DNA from: JALZOC01 sp035758845
GTDB taxonomy: Bacteria; Acidobacteriota; Vicinamibacteria; Vicinamibacterales; 2-12-FULL-66-21
DNA length: 45,342 bases
NCBI GenBank assembly: GCA_035758845.1
Contig: DASTVZ010000129.1
Location: 1-45,342, forward strand
Direction of reading: 5' to 3'
Numbering within the stretch: position 1 is the first letter of the stretch; each line of letters begins with the position of its first letter. The notes beneath the pieces were generated by a model, which saw only the letters and a program-made list of their open reading frames with translations, was not told where the DNA came from and ran no database searches. Positions 8,435 through 16,858 of this stretch are shown in pieces. The position numbers were made by a program, and so were the translations under genes.

Positions 8435-9748
8435 TTACGCGGAAGGTCGCTGCTCCCGGCGATACGCGCGCGCCAGCAGCGACACAGGATGGACCACCTG
8501 GATGCGTGCACCAGCGGCATCGAGTCCTCGCGCGATCTGCAGGTGACAGCCCGGGTTCGCCGTCGCCACCCACGCCGTGCCGGTTCCGACAATATTGGCG
8601 GTCTTGCGGCCGAGCAGCCGCTCCGCCTGCTCCGGCTGCGTGATCGCGTAGACGCCGGCGCTGCCGCAGCACCACGTTGATTCCGGCAACTCGACCAGCG
8701 AGACGGCTGGCAAGAGCCGCAGGAGGGCGCGTGGCTCCCTCGAGATCTTCTGTCCGTGCACCAGATGACACGACTCGTGGTAAGTCACGGTTGTCGGTTG
8801 GTCAAAGGGCGATGTCTCCGGCGCTCGGCAACCAATTTCAATCAACCACTCCTGAATGTCGCGAAGCTTCCGGTCCCAGACCACCGCACGTTCACGATAC
8901 GCGGAATCCTCGTGCAGCAATGGCGCGTATCGTCTTAGATGCGAGCCGCACCCGCCCGCATTCGTGATGATGGCGTCGTAGCGATCGGGTGGAAGCAGAT
9001 CGATCATTCGGCGCGCGAGGACGCGGGCATGCTTCAGATCACCGTTGTGTGCATGCAGTGACCCACAACACGGCTGCACCGGCGGCGTGTCAACCACACA
9101 ACCGTTGGCGAGCAGAACGTCGGCGGTATCGCGATTCACATCCGGAAAAACAAGGTCTTGGACGCACCCGGTCAACAGCGCGACGCGGTAGCGCGTCGGC
9201 CCGGCGGGCGTCTGCCGCGACGGAATCAACGAGTTTGAAAACCTGGGCGCAAGACGAGGTGTCTGAGGTTCGAGTCGCCTCAGACCTGCTGGAAGAAGAC
9301 GCGTGATCCCTGTTCGCCGCACGAAGGCTTCGAGTCCGCTGCGCTGATAGGACCCGAGCAACCGTCCGGTCAGACGCAGTGCCCCCGGGTGCATGAAGAG
9401 GAAGCCGAGGGTCAGTGCTCGCCAGACCTGCCGCGCGACCCCGTGATGCGCGTTCTGTCGCTCGATGTCGCTGCGCGCGGTCTCGAACAGTTCGGCGTAG
9501 TTGACCCCAGCCGGGCAGGCCGTCTGACAGGCCAGACAGCCAAGGCAGTAGCTCATCTCCTCGGCGAACTCATGCGAGACCTCGAGGACGCCATCAGCCA
9601 CGGCCCGCATCAAGGCGATGCGCCCGCGCGGACTGTTCCGTTCCCGCTTGGTTTGATCGTACGTCGGACAGGTTGGAAGGCACATGCCGCAATGCATGCA
9701 TTGCTGCAAGACCGCATAGTCGATGGTTCGAAGGGTCCCGCCAGCCAT
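8435..9748 (-). CDS. glcF: Glycolate oxidase iron-sulfur subunit GlcF (or lactate dehydrogenase Fe-S subunit)
   Basis: A 437-residue Fe-S protein. Two ferredoxin-type 4Fe-4S motifs stand at the N-terminus (CMHCGMCLPTCP and CLGCLACQTACP), followed by two cysteine-rich CCG domains (PCCGSLHAHNGD and WCCGSAGVYAI). It passes electrons from the FAD subunit GlcD to the respiratory chain at the membrane. The ATG at 9748 begins four bases after the glcD stop; a TTG one codon earlier is also possible. The FAH hydrolase and sugar-acid dehydratase upstream in the operon suggest its substrate is a pathway product, glycolate or lactate. No GlcE subunit gene is present. Confidence 0.88.
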   Translation of the reverse strand: MAGGTLRTIDYAVLQQCMHCGMCLPTCPTYDQTKRERNSPRGRIALMRAVADGVLEVSHEFAEEMSYCLGCLACQTACPAGVNYAELFETARSDIERQNAHHGVARQVWRALTLGFLFMHPGALRLTGRLLGSYQRSGLEAFVRRTGITRLLPAGLRRLEPQTPRLAPRFSNSLIPSRQTPAGPTRYRVALLTGCVQDLVFPDVNRDTADVLLANGCVVDTPPVQPCCGSLHAHNGDLKHARVLARRMIDLLPPDRYDAIITNAGGCGSHLRRYAPLLHEDSAYRERAVVWDRKLRDIQEWLIEIGCRAPETSPFDQPTTVTYHESCHLVHGQKISREPRALLRLLPAVSLVELPESTWCCGSAGVYAITQPEQAERLLGRKTANIVGTGTAWVATANPGCHLQIARGLDAAGARIQVVHPVSLLARAYRREQRPSA

Positions 9749-9752
9749 CAAT

Positions 9753-11135
9753 TCAGTCGAAGATCTTGCCGGGATTCAGAAGTCCAGCGGGATCGAGAGC
9801 TCGCTTGATCTGCTTCATCACTTCGAAGCTGCTGTCGCCCATTTGCTGGCGAAGCCACTCTTTTTTCGCGAGGCCGACGCCATGCTCGCCAGTGATCGTT
9901 CCGCCCAGTTCCAGCGTCTTCTTCGCCATCAGATCGAGCGCATGATGTACGCGCGCCATTTCATCGTTGTCGCGCTCATCGGTGAGGAACGTTGGGTGCA
10001 GGTTGCCATCGCCCATGTGACCGAATGTGCCAATTTGCAGATTCGCCGCACGCGCCGTCTCGGCGATAAACGTGACCATCTTTGCGAGTTCACTCCGGGG
10101 CACGGTGAAGTCTTCGAGTATCGTCGTCGGCCGTCGCCGTGCCAGCGCCGAGAAAGCATTGCGTCTTGCCGCAGCAAGCGCGAGGGCTTCCGCCTCGTTT
10201 TTCGCCAGCCGTACGTCGCGTGCCCCTCTTGCGCGCGCGATCGATGCCATCTGCGCACCTTCATCGGCCACGGCCGCCGGATGTCCGTCGGTTTCCATCA
10301 ACAGTACCGCTGCACAATCGGTCGGCAGCCCGACGTGGGCGAAGTCTTCGACGCAGGTCGCCGTCATTTGATCCAGGAATTCAAGCGTGCACGGGATGAT
10401 CCGCGCCGCAATAATCGCCGAAACGGTTTCCGCCGCATCCTCAATCCGATCGTACAGCGCCAGCATCGTCTGCCGGGCAAGTGGCCGGGGTACGAGCTTC
10501 AGCAGGATCTCGGTGATGACACCGAGACTTCCCTCCGATCCAATGAAGAGATCTTTCATCGAATAGCCGGCGACATCCTTGACGCACGCGCTGCCGAACC
10601 GCACGATGCGACCGTCGGGCATCACCACCTCGAGCGCCATCACGTAGTCGCGCGTCACGCCGTACTTCAGTCCGCGCAGTCCGCCCGAGTTCTCAGCGAC
10701 ATTGCCGCCGATCGAACTGATGCGCATCGAACCGGGATCCGGTGGATAGAACAACCCGTGCCGCGACGCCGCCTCGTCAATCGCGAGGGTCGTCACGCCA
10801 GGCTGCGTGCGGAGGACGAGGTTCTTCGGATCGATACCGAGGATTTTGTTCATCTGCACGAGGCAGAGAACGACGCTGCCACTCGACGGCACGCTGCCAC
10901 CGCTGAGTCCCGTACCGGATCCGCGTGTCACGATTGGAACCGACTGCGCGACGGCAAACTTCACGCACCGCGCCACGTCCTCGGTCGTGTGCGGGAACAC
11001 CACTGCCGATGGCATCTGGCGCAGCGCCGCGGTGCCGTCAAAGCTGTAGGGAATGATGTCTTCCGGCTTCGTCAGGACGGAGCCAGCCCCGACGATGTCG
11101 GCCAATCCGGCGGCGACGTCTTTGGACAGGGGCAT
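9753..11135 (-). CDS. glcD: FAD-linked glycolate/lactate oxidase subunit GlcD
   Basis: A 460-residue VAO/PCMH-type flavoprotein. The FAD-binding loop is PIVTRGSGTGLSGGS, followed by GGNVAENSGGLRGLKYG. The C-terminal FAD-oxidase half carries the GTITGEHGVGLAKKEW motif typical of GlcD and D-lactate dehydrogenase. It oxidises a 2-hydroxy acid to the 2-keto acid. Its start is 9 nt after the FAH stop and its end 4 nt before glcF, so the genes are co-transcribed. Glycolate versus D-lactate cannot be settled from sequence alone; operon context leans to glycolate. Confidence 0.88.
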   Translation of the reverse strand: MPLSKDVAAGLADIVGAGSVLTKPEDIIPYSFDGTAALRQMPSAVVFPHTTEDVARCVKFAVAQSVPIVTRGSGTGLSGGSVPSSGSVVLCLVQMNKILGIDPKNLVLRTQPGVTTLAIDEAASRHGLFYPPDPGSMRISSIGGNVAENSGGLRGLKYGVTRDYVMALEVVMPDGRIVRFGSACVKDVAGYSMKDLFIGSEGSLGVITEILLKLVPRPLARQTMLALYDRIEDAAETVSAIIAARIIPCTLEFLDQMTATCVEDFAHVGLPTDCAAVLLMETDGHPAAVADEGAQMASIARARGARDVRLAKNEAEALALAAARRNAFSALARRRPTTILEDFTVPRSELAKMVTFIAETARAANLQIGTFGHMGDGNLHPTFLTDERDNDEMARVHHALDLMAKKTLELGGTITGEHGVGLAKKEWLRQQMGDSSFEVMKQIKRALDPAGLLNPGKIFD

Positions 11136-11144
11136 CCAAATATT

Positions 11145-11984
11145 TTATGTGACGACCTTTTGCCGCTGCTCGCCCAGGCCTTCCACACCAAGCCGCACGA
11201 CATTCCCTTCGCGCAGATAGACCGGAGGCTTCTTGCCGTGACCGACACCCGGTGGTGTGCCGGTGGAGATGATGTCGCCGGGCTGGAGGCTCATGAACTT
11301 GCTCAAGTAACTCACCAGATACGGGACGCCGAAGATGAGCGTCTTGGTCGATCCGTCCTGATAGCGCCGCCCGTCAACCTCGAGCCACAGTCTGAGGTTG
11401 CCGGCATCGGACACCTCATCGGCGGTGACGAGCCATGGGCCAATTGGCCCGAACGTGTCTGCGCTCTTCCCCTTTACCCACTGTCCCGTGCCCTCGAGCT
11501 GATACGCACGTTCCGACACATCGTGGACAACGCAGTAACCGGCAACGTGCGACAACGCGTCCGGTTCGCTCACGTACTTTCCCGGTTTGCCAATGACCAC
11601 GCCCAGCTCAACTTCCCAATCAGTCTTCTCCGAACCTCGCGGCAGCTCGATGTTGTCGTTCGGGCCGACGATGCAGGAGGTTGCCTTCATGAAGACGATC
11701 GGTTCTTTCGGAACGGCCATGCCGGACTCGGCGGCGTGATCGGAGTAGTTCAAGCCGATGCAGATGAATTTGCCGACGCGGCTCACGCACGGTCCTATGC
11801 GCGGCGTGCCGTTGACGCGCGGCAGCGACGCCGGATCGAGGCTACTCAATCTCGCGAGCGAGGCCGGCAGCAGCGTATCGCCGCCGATATCAGGCACTAC
11901 ACCGGAGAGATCACGAATCGCGCCAGTTGAATCAACGAGTCCGGGTTTTTCCTGACCGGGGGAACCGTAACGAATCAGTTTCAT
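11145..11984 (-). CDS. Fumarylacetoacetate hydrolase family protein, probable 2,4-diketo-3-deoxy-aldonate hydrolase
   Basis: A 279-residue FAH-fold enzyme. The metal site expected for the family is present: E124 and E126 (TDWEVELGVVIG) and D155 (VVHDVSER), with the catalytic His in NYSDHAAE (H83). The N-terminus MKLIRYGSPGQEKPG and length are typical of the branch that cleaves 2,4-diketo-3-deoxy sugar acids, often mislabelled as ureidoglycolate lyase. In that role it would give pyruvate plus glycolate (pentose) or lactate (6-deoxyhexose). Its position between a sugar-acid dehydratase and glcDF supports this. The family also includes catechol meta-cleavage enzymes, so the assignment is an inference. 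Confidence 0.82.
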   Translation of the reverse strand: MKLIRYGSPGQEKPGLVDSTGAIRDLSGVVPDIGGDTLLPASLARLSSLDPASLPRVNGTPRIGPCVSRVGKFICIGLNYSDHAAESGMAVPKEPIVFMKATSCIVGPNDNIELPRGSEKTDWEVELGVVIGKPGKYVSEPDALSHVAGYCVVHDVSERAYQLEGTGQWVKGKSADTFGPIGPWLVTADEVSDAGNLRLWLEVDGRRYQDGSTKTLIFGVPYLVSYLSKFMSLQPGDIISTGTPPGVGHGKKPPVYLREGNVVRLGVEGLGEQRQKVVT

Positions 11985-12004
11985 TAAGCAGTCGCCACCT
12001 TTGA

Positions 12005-12026
12005 GGCGGAGTCTGAAGACCCCGCC
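12005..12026. repeat. GGCGG-GTCT hairpin repeat
   Basis: Ten-bp arms with one mismatch (GGCGGAGTCT, AGACCCCGCC) around GA, followed by CTACA. It lies between the dehydratase stop and the FAH start; related copies are at 21427-21448 and 21480-21501. Confidence 0.7.
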
Positions 12027-12068
12027 CTACACACAAAGCGGAGGCCAGCAGCCAGCAGCCGATAGATT

Positions 12069-13799
12069 CTAATGCGATTCTCTTGCGACGTCGTGGCCGC
12101 GGCAACCGACGAGGAAATCCAGGTCCGCGCCCTGGTCGGCCTGCTGCACGTGTTCGATGTAGAGCCGCGCGTATCCACCCGGCGGCAGGTTCGGTTCCGG
12201 TTTCTTCCACTCCGCGTGACGGCTGGCAAGCTCCGCGTCGCTGATGTCGAGGTGCAGCCTCCGCGCCTCCACGTCGAGTTCAATCATGTCGCCGTCGCGC
12301 ACGAGTGCGAGCGGTCCGCCGGCCGCGGCTTCTGGCGCAACGTGCAACACCGTTGTTCCGTAGGCAGTGCCGCTCATGCGCGCATCCGAAATGCGCACCA
12401 TGTCGGTCACGCCGGTCTTCAGGACCTTCGGCGGAAGGCCCATGTTGCCGACTTCCGCCATCCCTGGATATCCCTTGGGCCCACAACCCTTCAGAACCAG
12501 CACGCAATCCTTGTCGACGTCGAGTGACGGATCGCCGATGCGTGACTTGTAATGCTCGATGTTCTCGAACACCACCGCCCGTCCCCGATGCTTCATGAGG
12601 TGCGGTGACGCCGCTGAGGGTTTCAGCACCGCGCCCTGAGGCGCCAGATTACCGCGCAACACGGCGATGCCGCCGTGAGCGGCAAGCGCCCGATCGAGCG
12701 GTCGAATGACTTCCTGGTTGTAGTTTGGCGCCTCCCGACAGTTCTCCCAGATAGTCTGACCGTTCACGGTCAACGCGTCGCGATTGAGCATCCCGTTTTC
12801 GCCGAGGGTTCGGATGACAGCCGGCAGACCGCCGGCGTAATAGAAATCTTCCATCAGGAAGCGGCCTGATGGCATCAGATCGACAATGGTTGGGACGGCG
12901 CGACCGAGATCGTCCCAGTCCTGAAGGGTCACCGGCACGCCAACGCGACCGGCGATTGCGAGCAGGTGCAGGACGGCGTTGGTCGATCCCCCGATCGCGC
13001 CATTGACGCGAATGGCATTCTCGAAAGCTGCCCGGGTAAGGATCTTCGAAATCGAAACATCGTCTTTGACCAGCTCAACGATGCGCCGGCCAGCGAGATG
13101 CGCCTGCGCGTAGCGCCGTGAATCAACCGCGGGAATCGCGGCGTTGTCCGGCAGCGTCAGTCCAAGCGACTCCGCCATCGACGCCATCGTCGAAGCTGTA
13201 CCCATGACGTTACACGTTCCCGACGAGCGCGACATGCACGACTCGGCCTGCATGAATTCCTTCAGGCTCATCATGCCGCCGCGGACTTCTTCGCTGAACC
13301 GCCAGACGTCTGTGCCCGACCCGATGTCGGCGCCGCGATACTTGCCGTTGAGCATCGGGCCCCCCGAGACGACCAGCGCCGGGAGATCGCAGCTTGCCGC
13401 ACCCATGATCAAGGACGGCGTCGTCTTGTCGCAGCCGCAGAGAAGGACGACGCCGTCGATTGGGTTGGCGCGAATCGATTCCTCGACGTCCATCGCGGCG
13501 AGGTTTCGAAACAACATGGCCGTCGGCCGGACGCTGGTCTCGCCGAGCGACATCACGGGAAATTCAAACGGCAGGCCCCCGGCTTCCCAGACGCCGCGTT
13601 TCACGTGATCGGCCAGTTCGCGAAAGTGGCCGTTGCACGGCGTTAGCTCAGACCATGTGTTGCAGATGCCGATGATGGGTCGTCCTTCGAACACCCCCTC
13701 CGGCAGTCCGCGTCCGACCCAGCTGCGATGAATGAACCCGTCCTTGTCAAGCTTGGAAAACCAGGCGGATGATCGATATTTTCTTTTTTCTGCGGACAC
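12069..13799 (-). CDS. IlvD/Edd family sugar-acid dehydratase (aldonate dehydratase type)
   Basis: A 576-residue Fe-S dehydratase. The motif CNTWSELTPCN marks the sugar-acid branch (L-arabinonate, D-xylonate dehydratases) rather than dihydroxyacid dehydratase. Counting from the chosen start, cluster cysteines are C55 (TPCN), C123 (GCDKTTPS) and C196 (GTCNVMG). It would convert an aldonate to 2-keto-3-deoxy-aldonate. A longer frame opens at 13832, but that stretch encodes the hairpin repeat at 13809-13828; the GTG at 13799 has an ideal ribosome site (GGAAGGGAG), so it is preferred. It is the first gene of the operon with FAH, glcD and glcF. Confidence 0.88.
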   Translation of the reverse strand: MSAEKRKYRSSAWFSKLDKDGFIHRSWVGRGLPEGVFEGRPIIGICNTWSELTPCNGHFRELADHVKRGVWEAGGLPFEFPVMSLGETSVRPTAMLFRNLAAMDVEESIRANPIDGVVLLCGCDKTTPSLIMGAASCDLPALVVSGGPMLNGKYRGADIGSGTDVWRFSEEVRGGMMSLKEFMQAESCMSRSSGTCNVMGTASTMASMAESLGLTLPDNAAIPAVDSRRYAQAHLAGRRIVELVKDDVSISKILTRAAFENAIRVNGAIGGSTNAVLHLLAIAGRVGVPVTLQDWDDLGRAVPTIVDLMPSGRFLMEDFYYAGGLPAVIRTLGENGMLNRDALTVNGQTIWENCREAPNYNQEVIRPLDRALAAHGGIAVLRGNLAPQGAVLKPSAASPHLMKHRGRAVVFENIEHYKSRIGDPSLDVDKDCVLVLKGCGPKGYPGMAEVGNMGLPPKVLKTGVTDMVRISDARMSGTAYGTTVLHVAPEAAAGGPLALVRDGDMIELDVEARRLHLDISDAELASRHAEWKKPEPNLPPGGYARLYIEHVQQADQGADLDFLVGCRGHDVARESH

Positions 13800-13808
13800 T
13801 CGGTCTCC

Positions 13809-13875
13809 CTTCCGCCTCAAGGCGGAAGCCACGAATGTGGATTGAATACTTATAGCTTCCGCCTTCAGGCGGAAG
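13809..13875. repeat. CTTCCGCC hairpin pair, left of thuA-type gene
   Basis: Two perfect 8-bp hairpins, CTTCCGCC-TCAA-GGCGGAAG (13809-13828) and CTTCCGCC-TTCA-GGCGGAAG (13856-13875). The first adjoins the ribosome site of the dehydratase gene. A matching pair lies on the other side of the ThuA gene. Confidence 0.9.
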
Positions 13876-13879
13876 CACC

Positions 13880-14824
13880 TTATAAGCCCCCGCGCCCTCT
13901 GCTCGTACCTGCGGTGTCAGTCGTGCCACGGCCGCCGCGCGCGGGACGTTCCGTCATCAGCGTATCGACCGAACGACGTGCGGCCCATGCGATGCCACGC
14001 AGCAGCATCGGCTGGATCTGCGGGTTGGTGAAGTTCGAATAGAAGTGACCCTGCATCCATACGAAAGCGCGATAGGGCTGTCCTGTCGGAGCAGGCGTGA
14101 GCTGCTTTTCGTATGTCCAGATCTGCGGCACCACTTCCCCGGCGTGTCCGGCCTGTTTTGCCGTCGGGGTTGAGTCCATCACCGCCGTAGCAAGCACGTG
14201 CACTTCAGGCGACTTCGACCATGTCATCTGGTAGAAAGCCTCGTCTTTGATCGCGAAATCCGACATCCCTTGCATGATCGGATGCTCTTTATCGACGATG
14301 GTGTACGGGACGTTCGCCTCGAGCGTGAAGTTCGTTTCGCCATGCTTCTTGGCACCACCAACGATGTCTGCGAACTCGCCTGGATTGGGCCCGCACAACG
14401 AATCGTGAATGGTGACGATACCGCCGCCCTTCCGCATGTATGCATCGAGGTTCGCTCGATCCTCCATGCTCATGTAGCCGGCATCTCCCTTGTAGACAAC
14501 GACGACATCAGAGTTCAGCAACTCTTTCTCGGACGGAAAGTGAAGACTGCCATCCACGATGGCGTTGCGATTCATTAGCAGCTTGCTCCAGTCCGCCAGA
14601 AACTGCGGATAGTCGTGCTGCCCTTCGGCGTGCGTCTTCAAGCCGGCATAGAGATAAATGCGAATGGGCGGTGTAGAGAATGGGCTCTGTTGAATGCCGC
14701 CACCGCGTCCGCCGCGGCCTCCAGGCTGCTGCTGGGCAGCGGGCGACGGTGCTGTCGTCTGCTGTGCGACGAGGGTCGCACTCGCAATGACGACTCCGGC
14801 AAGAAGGGAAATCCTGGTTTTCAT
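13880..14824 (-). CDS. Secreted ThuA domain protein
   Basis: A 314-residue exported protein. Residues 1-20 are a signal peptide (ending TLVAQQ), followed by a Gly/Arg-rich linker (PGGRGGRGGG) and a ThuA glutamine-amidotransferase-like fold (RIYLYAGLKTHAEGQHDY, GGGIVTIHDSLCGPNPG, AFVWMQGHFYSNF). The C-terminus is again Gly/Arg-rich. ThuA proteins are linked to trehalose and other keto-sugar use, but their reaction is not established. The start at 14824 has a good AGGAG site; a longer frame to 15145 overlaps the MBL gene and is not used. CTTCCGCC hairpin pairs bracket the gene. Confidence 0.85.
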   Translation of the reverse strand: MKTRISLLAGVVIASATLVAQQTTAPSPAAQQQPGGRGGRGGGIQQSPFSTPPIRIYLYAGLKTHAEGQHDYPQFLADWSKLLMNRNAIVDGSLHFPSEKELLNSDVVVVYKGDAGYMSMEDRANLDAYMRKGGGIVTIHDSLCGPNPGEFADIVGGAKKHGETNFTLEANVPYTIVDKEHPIMQGMSDFAIKDEAFYQMTWSKSPEVHVLATAVMDSTPTAKQAGHAGEVVPQIWTYEKQLTPAPTGQPYRAFVWMQGHFYSNFTNPQIQPMLLRGIAWAARRSVDTLMTERPARGGRGTTDTAGTSRGRGGL

Positions 14825-14842
14825 TTGCGCTCCTGCTATTGC

Positions 14843-14923
14843 CTTCCGCCTAAAGGCGGAAGCTACGGGTTCCTTGTGGGCTTCTCCACTGGGTTCCTTG
14901 TGGCTTCCGGCTTTAGTCGGAAG
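14843..14923. repeat. CTTCCGCC hairpin pair, right of thuA-type gene
   Basis: Hairpin CTTCCGCC-TAAA-GGCGGAAG (14843-14862) and a degenerate one with CTTCCG and CGGAAG ends (14904-14923), separated by two GGGTTCCTTGTGG direct repeats. It begins one base beyond the MBL-gene stop codon. Confidence 0.85.
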
Positions 14924-14924
14924 A

Positions 14925-16247
14925 CTACTTCCGCTTCGTATAAGTCTTACTGAACCCATTGCGGGTGTTCGTGACCGTGAACGCCCCGTCTGGCTGGACC
15001 GACAACTTGATCCAGTAGGCCGGTGTATGCGCGGCCGCTCCTCCACCGCCTCGGCCACCTCCTCCACCGCCGGGGGCGGGTGCCGGGACCACCCCAGCAC
15101 CCGGTAGCGGTGGAGGGGTGGCCGATGATGGCGCCTGCGTGGCACCTGGCGGGGTTACGCCCGCTGGTGGAGCTGCGCCCCCGACTGGGCTGGTCGGGAT
15201 GGGTGCGTTGCTGATTGTGCCCGCCGGCGCATTCCCCGGCGCGCCGCCCTGGCCGCCTCGCCCTCCTCCACCCGGCCCGCCGCCGCGCGGCGGTGCGGTC
15301 AACACGTTCGCGACGGTTGCCGGATCGTCGATGTTCGCAATGAACACGCCAGCGCTGTTCAGTTCAAGGCCGGCGTTGTACGACCAGTGCAGTTGCCAGA
15401 GATCCTCGAACCCCGGAGACGATCGCATCGTCTTGATCGCCTCGACGCCACCGCCTTTGCGGGTCCCGTTCTGCATCACCGCGACGCGCGGCTGCACGGC
15501 GTGAACGAGTGCAGGTGATCCCGACGCGTCGAGTCCGTGATGCGTCACGAAATACACGTCGACGGCGCCGATCGGATCGTTGGGGCACACCAGTTCGTTT
15601 TCTTTGTTCCACAGCAGATCGCCGAGGTCGATGGCACGGAACTGACCGAACGTGATCACGCTGCCAACTGATTGCGCGTTGTCGTCGGTCGGTGATGCGT
15701 CTTTCGCTGCCACGCCCGTGCACGCGGGATTCGGCTTAGCGCTTCCAGGGATCAGCGGCGCTTTCAACACGCTCCCGGCGGACGTCACGATGCGCCAGTC
15801 GAGGCCGGTGATTGGCACCTTGTCGCCTGGCTTGACGACGGTGTGCTTCGCCTTTCCGTACAACTCGGCATAGGCGGCCTGGAATCCCTGGACCTGCTCG
15901 CGTTCTTCCACGTTCGGACCGTGATCGATGTAGTGGGCGATCGGGATTCGTTTCGACAGCTCCAGCAGGCCGCCAATATGATCGACGTGGTAGTGCGTCG
16001 AAATAAGGAAGTCGATCTGCTTCAGTCCGGCGTCGCTGACTGCCGCCATGATGCGATCGAGATCGCGATTGCCAGGGTTGCCGCTGTCGATGAGCAGCGA
16101 CTGGCCGCTCGGTGTAACCCAGAGCGCCGCCTTGCCCCCTTCGGTATCGACGACATAGATATCGAGCGGTTTTGCCGGGGCTCGCTGGGCCAGGGGCGCC
16201 CCCGTAAATGCGACGATCGCCGCCGCGGTGACTACCAGTCGCTTCAT
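14925..16247 (-). CDS. Secreted MBL-fold (ComEC-like) metallo-hydrolase
   Basis: A 440-residue exported protein with a signal peptide (MKRLVVTAAAIVAFTGAPLA). The metallo-beta-lactamase zinc motif HYHVDH is at 85-90, and later motifs GDLLWNKE and THHGLDAS fit the ComEC/Rec2-like extracellular branch. Residues about 305-405 are a long Gly/Pro/Ala-rich tract before a short C-terminal segment (AYWIKLSVQPDGAFTVTN). The start at 16247 has GGAG six bases upstream; a longer frame to 16670 overlaps the NIPSNAP gene. The family includes hydrolases of phosphoesters, thioesters and lactones; the substrate here is unknown. Confidence 0.85.
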   Translation of the reverse strand: MKRLVVTAAAIVAFTGAPLAQRAPAKPLDIYVVDTEGGKAALWVTPSGQSLLIDSGNPGNRDLDRIMAAVSDAGLKQIDFLISTHYHVDHIGGLLELSKRIPIAHYIDHGPNVEEREQVQGFQAAYAELYGKAKHTVVKPGDKVPITGLDWRIVTSAGSVLKAPLIPGSAKPNPACTGVAAKDASPTDDNAQSVGSVITFGQFRAIDLGDLLWNKENELVCPNDPIGAVDVYFVTHHGLDASGSPALVHAVQPRVAVMQNGTRKGGGVEAIKTMRSSPGFEDLWQLHWSYNAGLELNSAGVFIANIDDPATVANVLTAPPRGGGPGGGGRGGQGGAPGNAPAGTISNAPIPTSPVGGAAPPAGVTPPGATQAPSSATPPPLPGAGVVPAPAPGGGGGGRGGGGAAAHTPAYWIKLSVQPDGAFTVTNTRNGFSKTYTKRK

Positions 16248-16264
16248 CTGATGCTCCATTGGCC

Positions 16265-16705
16265 CTATTTGATTGGTGAGAAATCCGTCGGATCCGCAAA
16301 CATCGATTCGACTTTTGTCGTGAGCGGGCCGTCCTTTTCCGATTCCGCCTTTGCCTTGACCCACTCCGGATCGGCGCGAAATGCCGCCCAGCTCTTCGCC
16401 GCCGACTCGCGGCTTTCGTGCGACAGGACGTAGATGAGCGTGTTCTCCTTCAGCGGTGCATCCTGTGGCACCCAGTAGCCGACGCTCTTCATGTCGTACT
16501 TGTTGAAGATCTTGATCGTGTGATCGCGGAACCGCGTCTTGAGCGCTTCGAGTTTTCCAGGAGGTGTCGTGTAGGTGCGAATTTCGAATACACGGTTCCC
16601 TGCAGCGTGAACGGTGGCGGCAGGTGTCATCAACGCGTGCATGGCAACTCCTCCCGCAAACGCAGCACACACGACAAACGCCATTGATGTCTTCGTCAGG
16701 ACCAT
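16265..16705 (-). CDS. Exported NIPSNAP family protein
   Basis: A 146-residue protein with a signal peptide (AFVVCAAFAGGVAMHALM) followed by one NIPSNAP domain, a ferredoxin-like fold beginning VFEIRTYTTPPGKLEALKTR and including IYVLSHESRESAAKSWAAF. NIPSNAP proteins have no settled biochemical role; many bacterial genomes carry small secreted versions. The ATG at 16705 follows a good ribosome site (GAGGAGA). It ends 17 nt before the MBL start, so the two are probably co-transcribed. Confidence 0.85.
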   Translation of the reverse strand: MVLTKTSMAFVVCAAFAGGVAMHALMTPAATVHAAGNRVFEIRTYTTPPGKLEALKTRFRDHTIKIFNKYDMKSVGYWVPQDAPLKENTLIYVLSHESRESAAKSWAAFRADPEWVKAKAESEKDGPLTTKVESMFADPTDFSPIK

Positions 16706-16740
16706 CGAAATCTCCTCTCGGACTGAAAGACTGTCTGCAT

Positions 16741-16858
16741 TTATTACTGCTCGCGGGGCCCCACCTCCGCTCGCTCTCGCTCGGCGGCGCCGCTTCGCGG
16801 CGCTCCCTTCCAGCGCCTCGCTCGGGCCGCAGGCGCTTTCCCTTTTACCTTCTACCTT
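16741..16858 (-). repeat. GC-rich dispersed element, copy C
   Basis: Same layout as copy B: on the minus strand the SDR stop codon TAA is followed by AAAAGG words, CGCCTGCGGCCC and the GGGGCCCC core. It separates the SDR and NIPSNAP genes. Confidence 0.75.

Noticed and set aside
9723..11930. A 735-codon plus-strand open frame
   Set aside because: It is antisense to glcD and the FAH gene, which have clear motifs; high GC content keeps the opposite frame open.
12069..13799. Dihydroxyacid dehydratase of branched-chain amino acid synthesis
   Set aside because: The CNTWSELTPCN motif and the FAH-glcDF neighbours indicate a sugar-acid dehydratase; no ilv genes are nearby.
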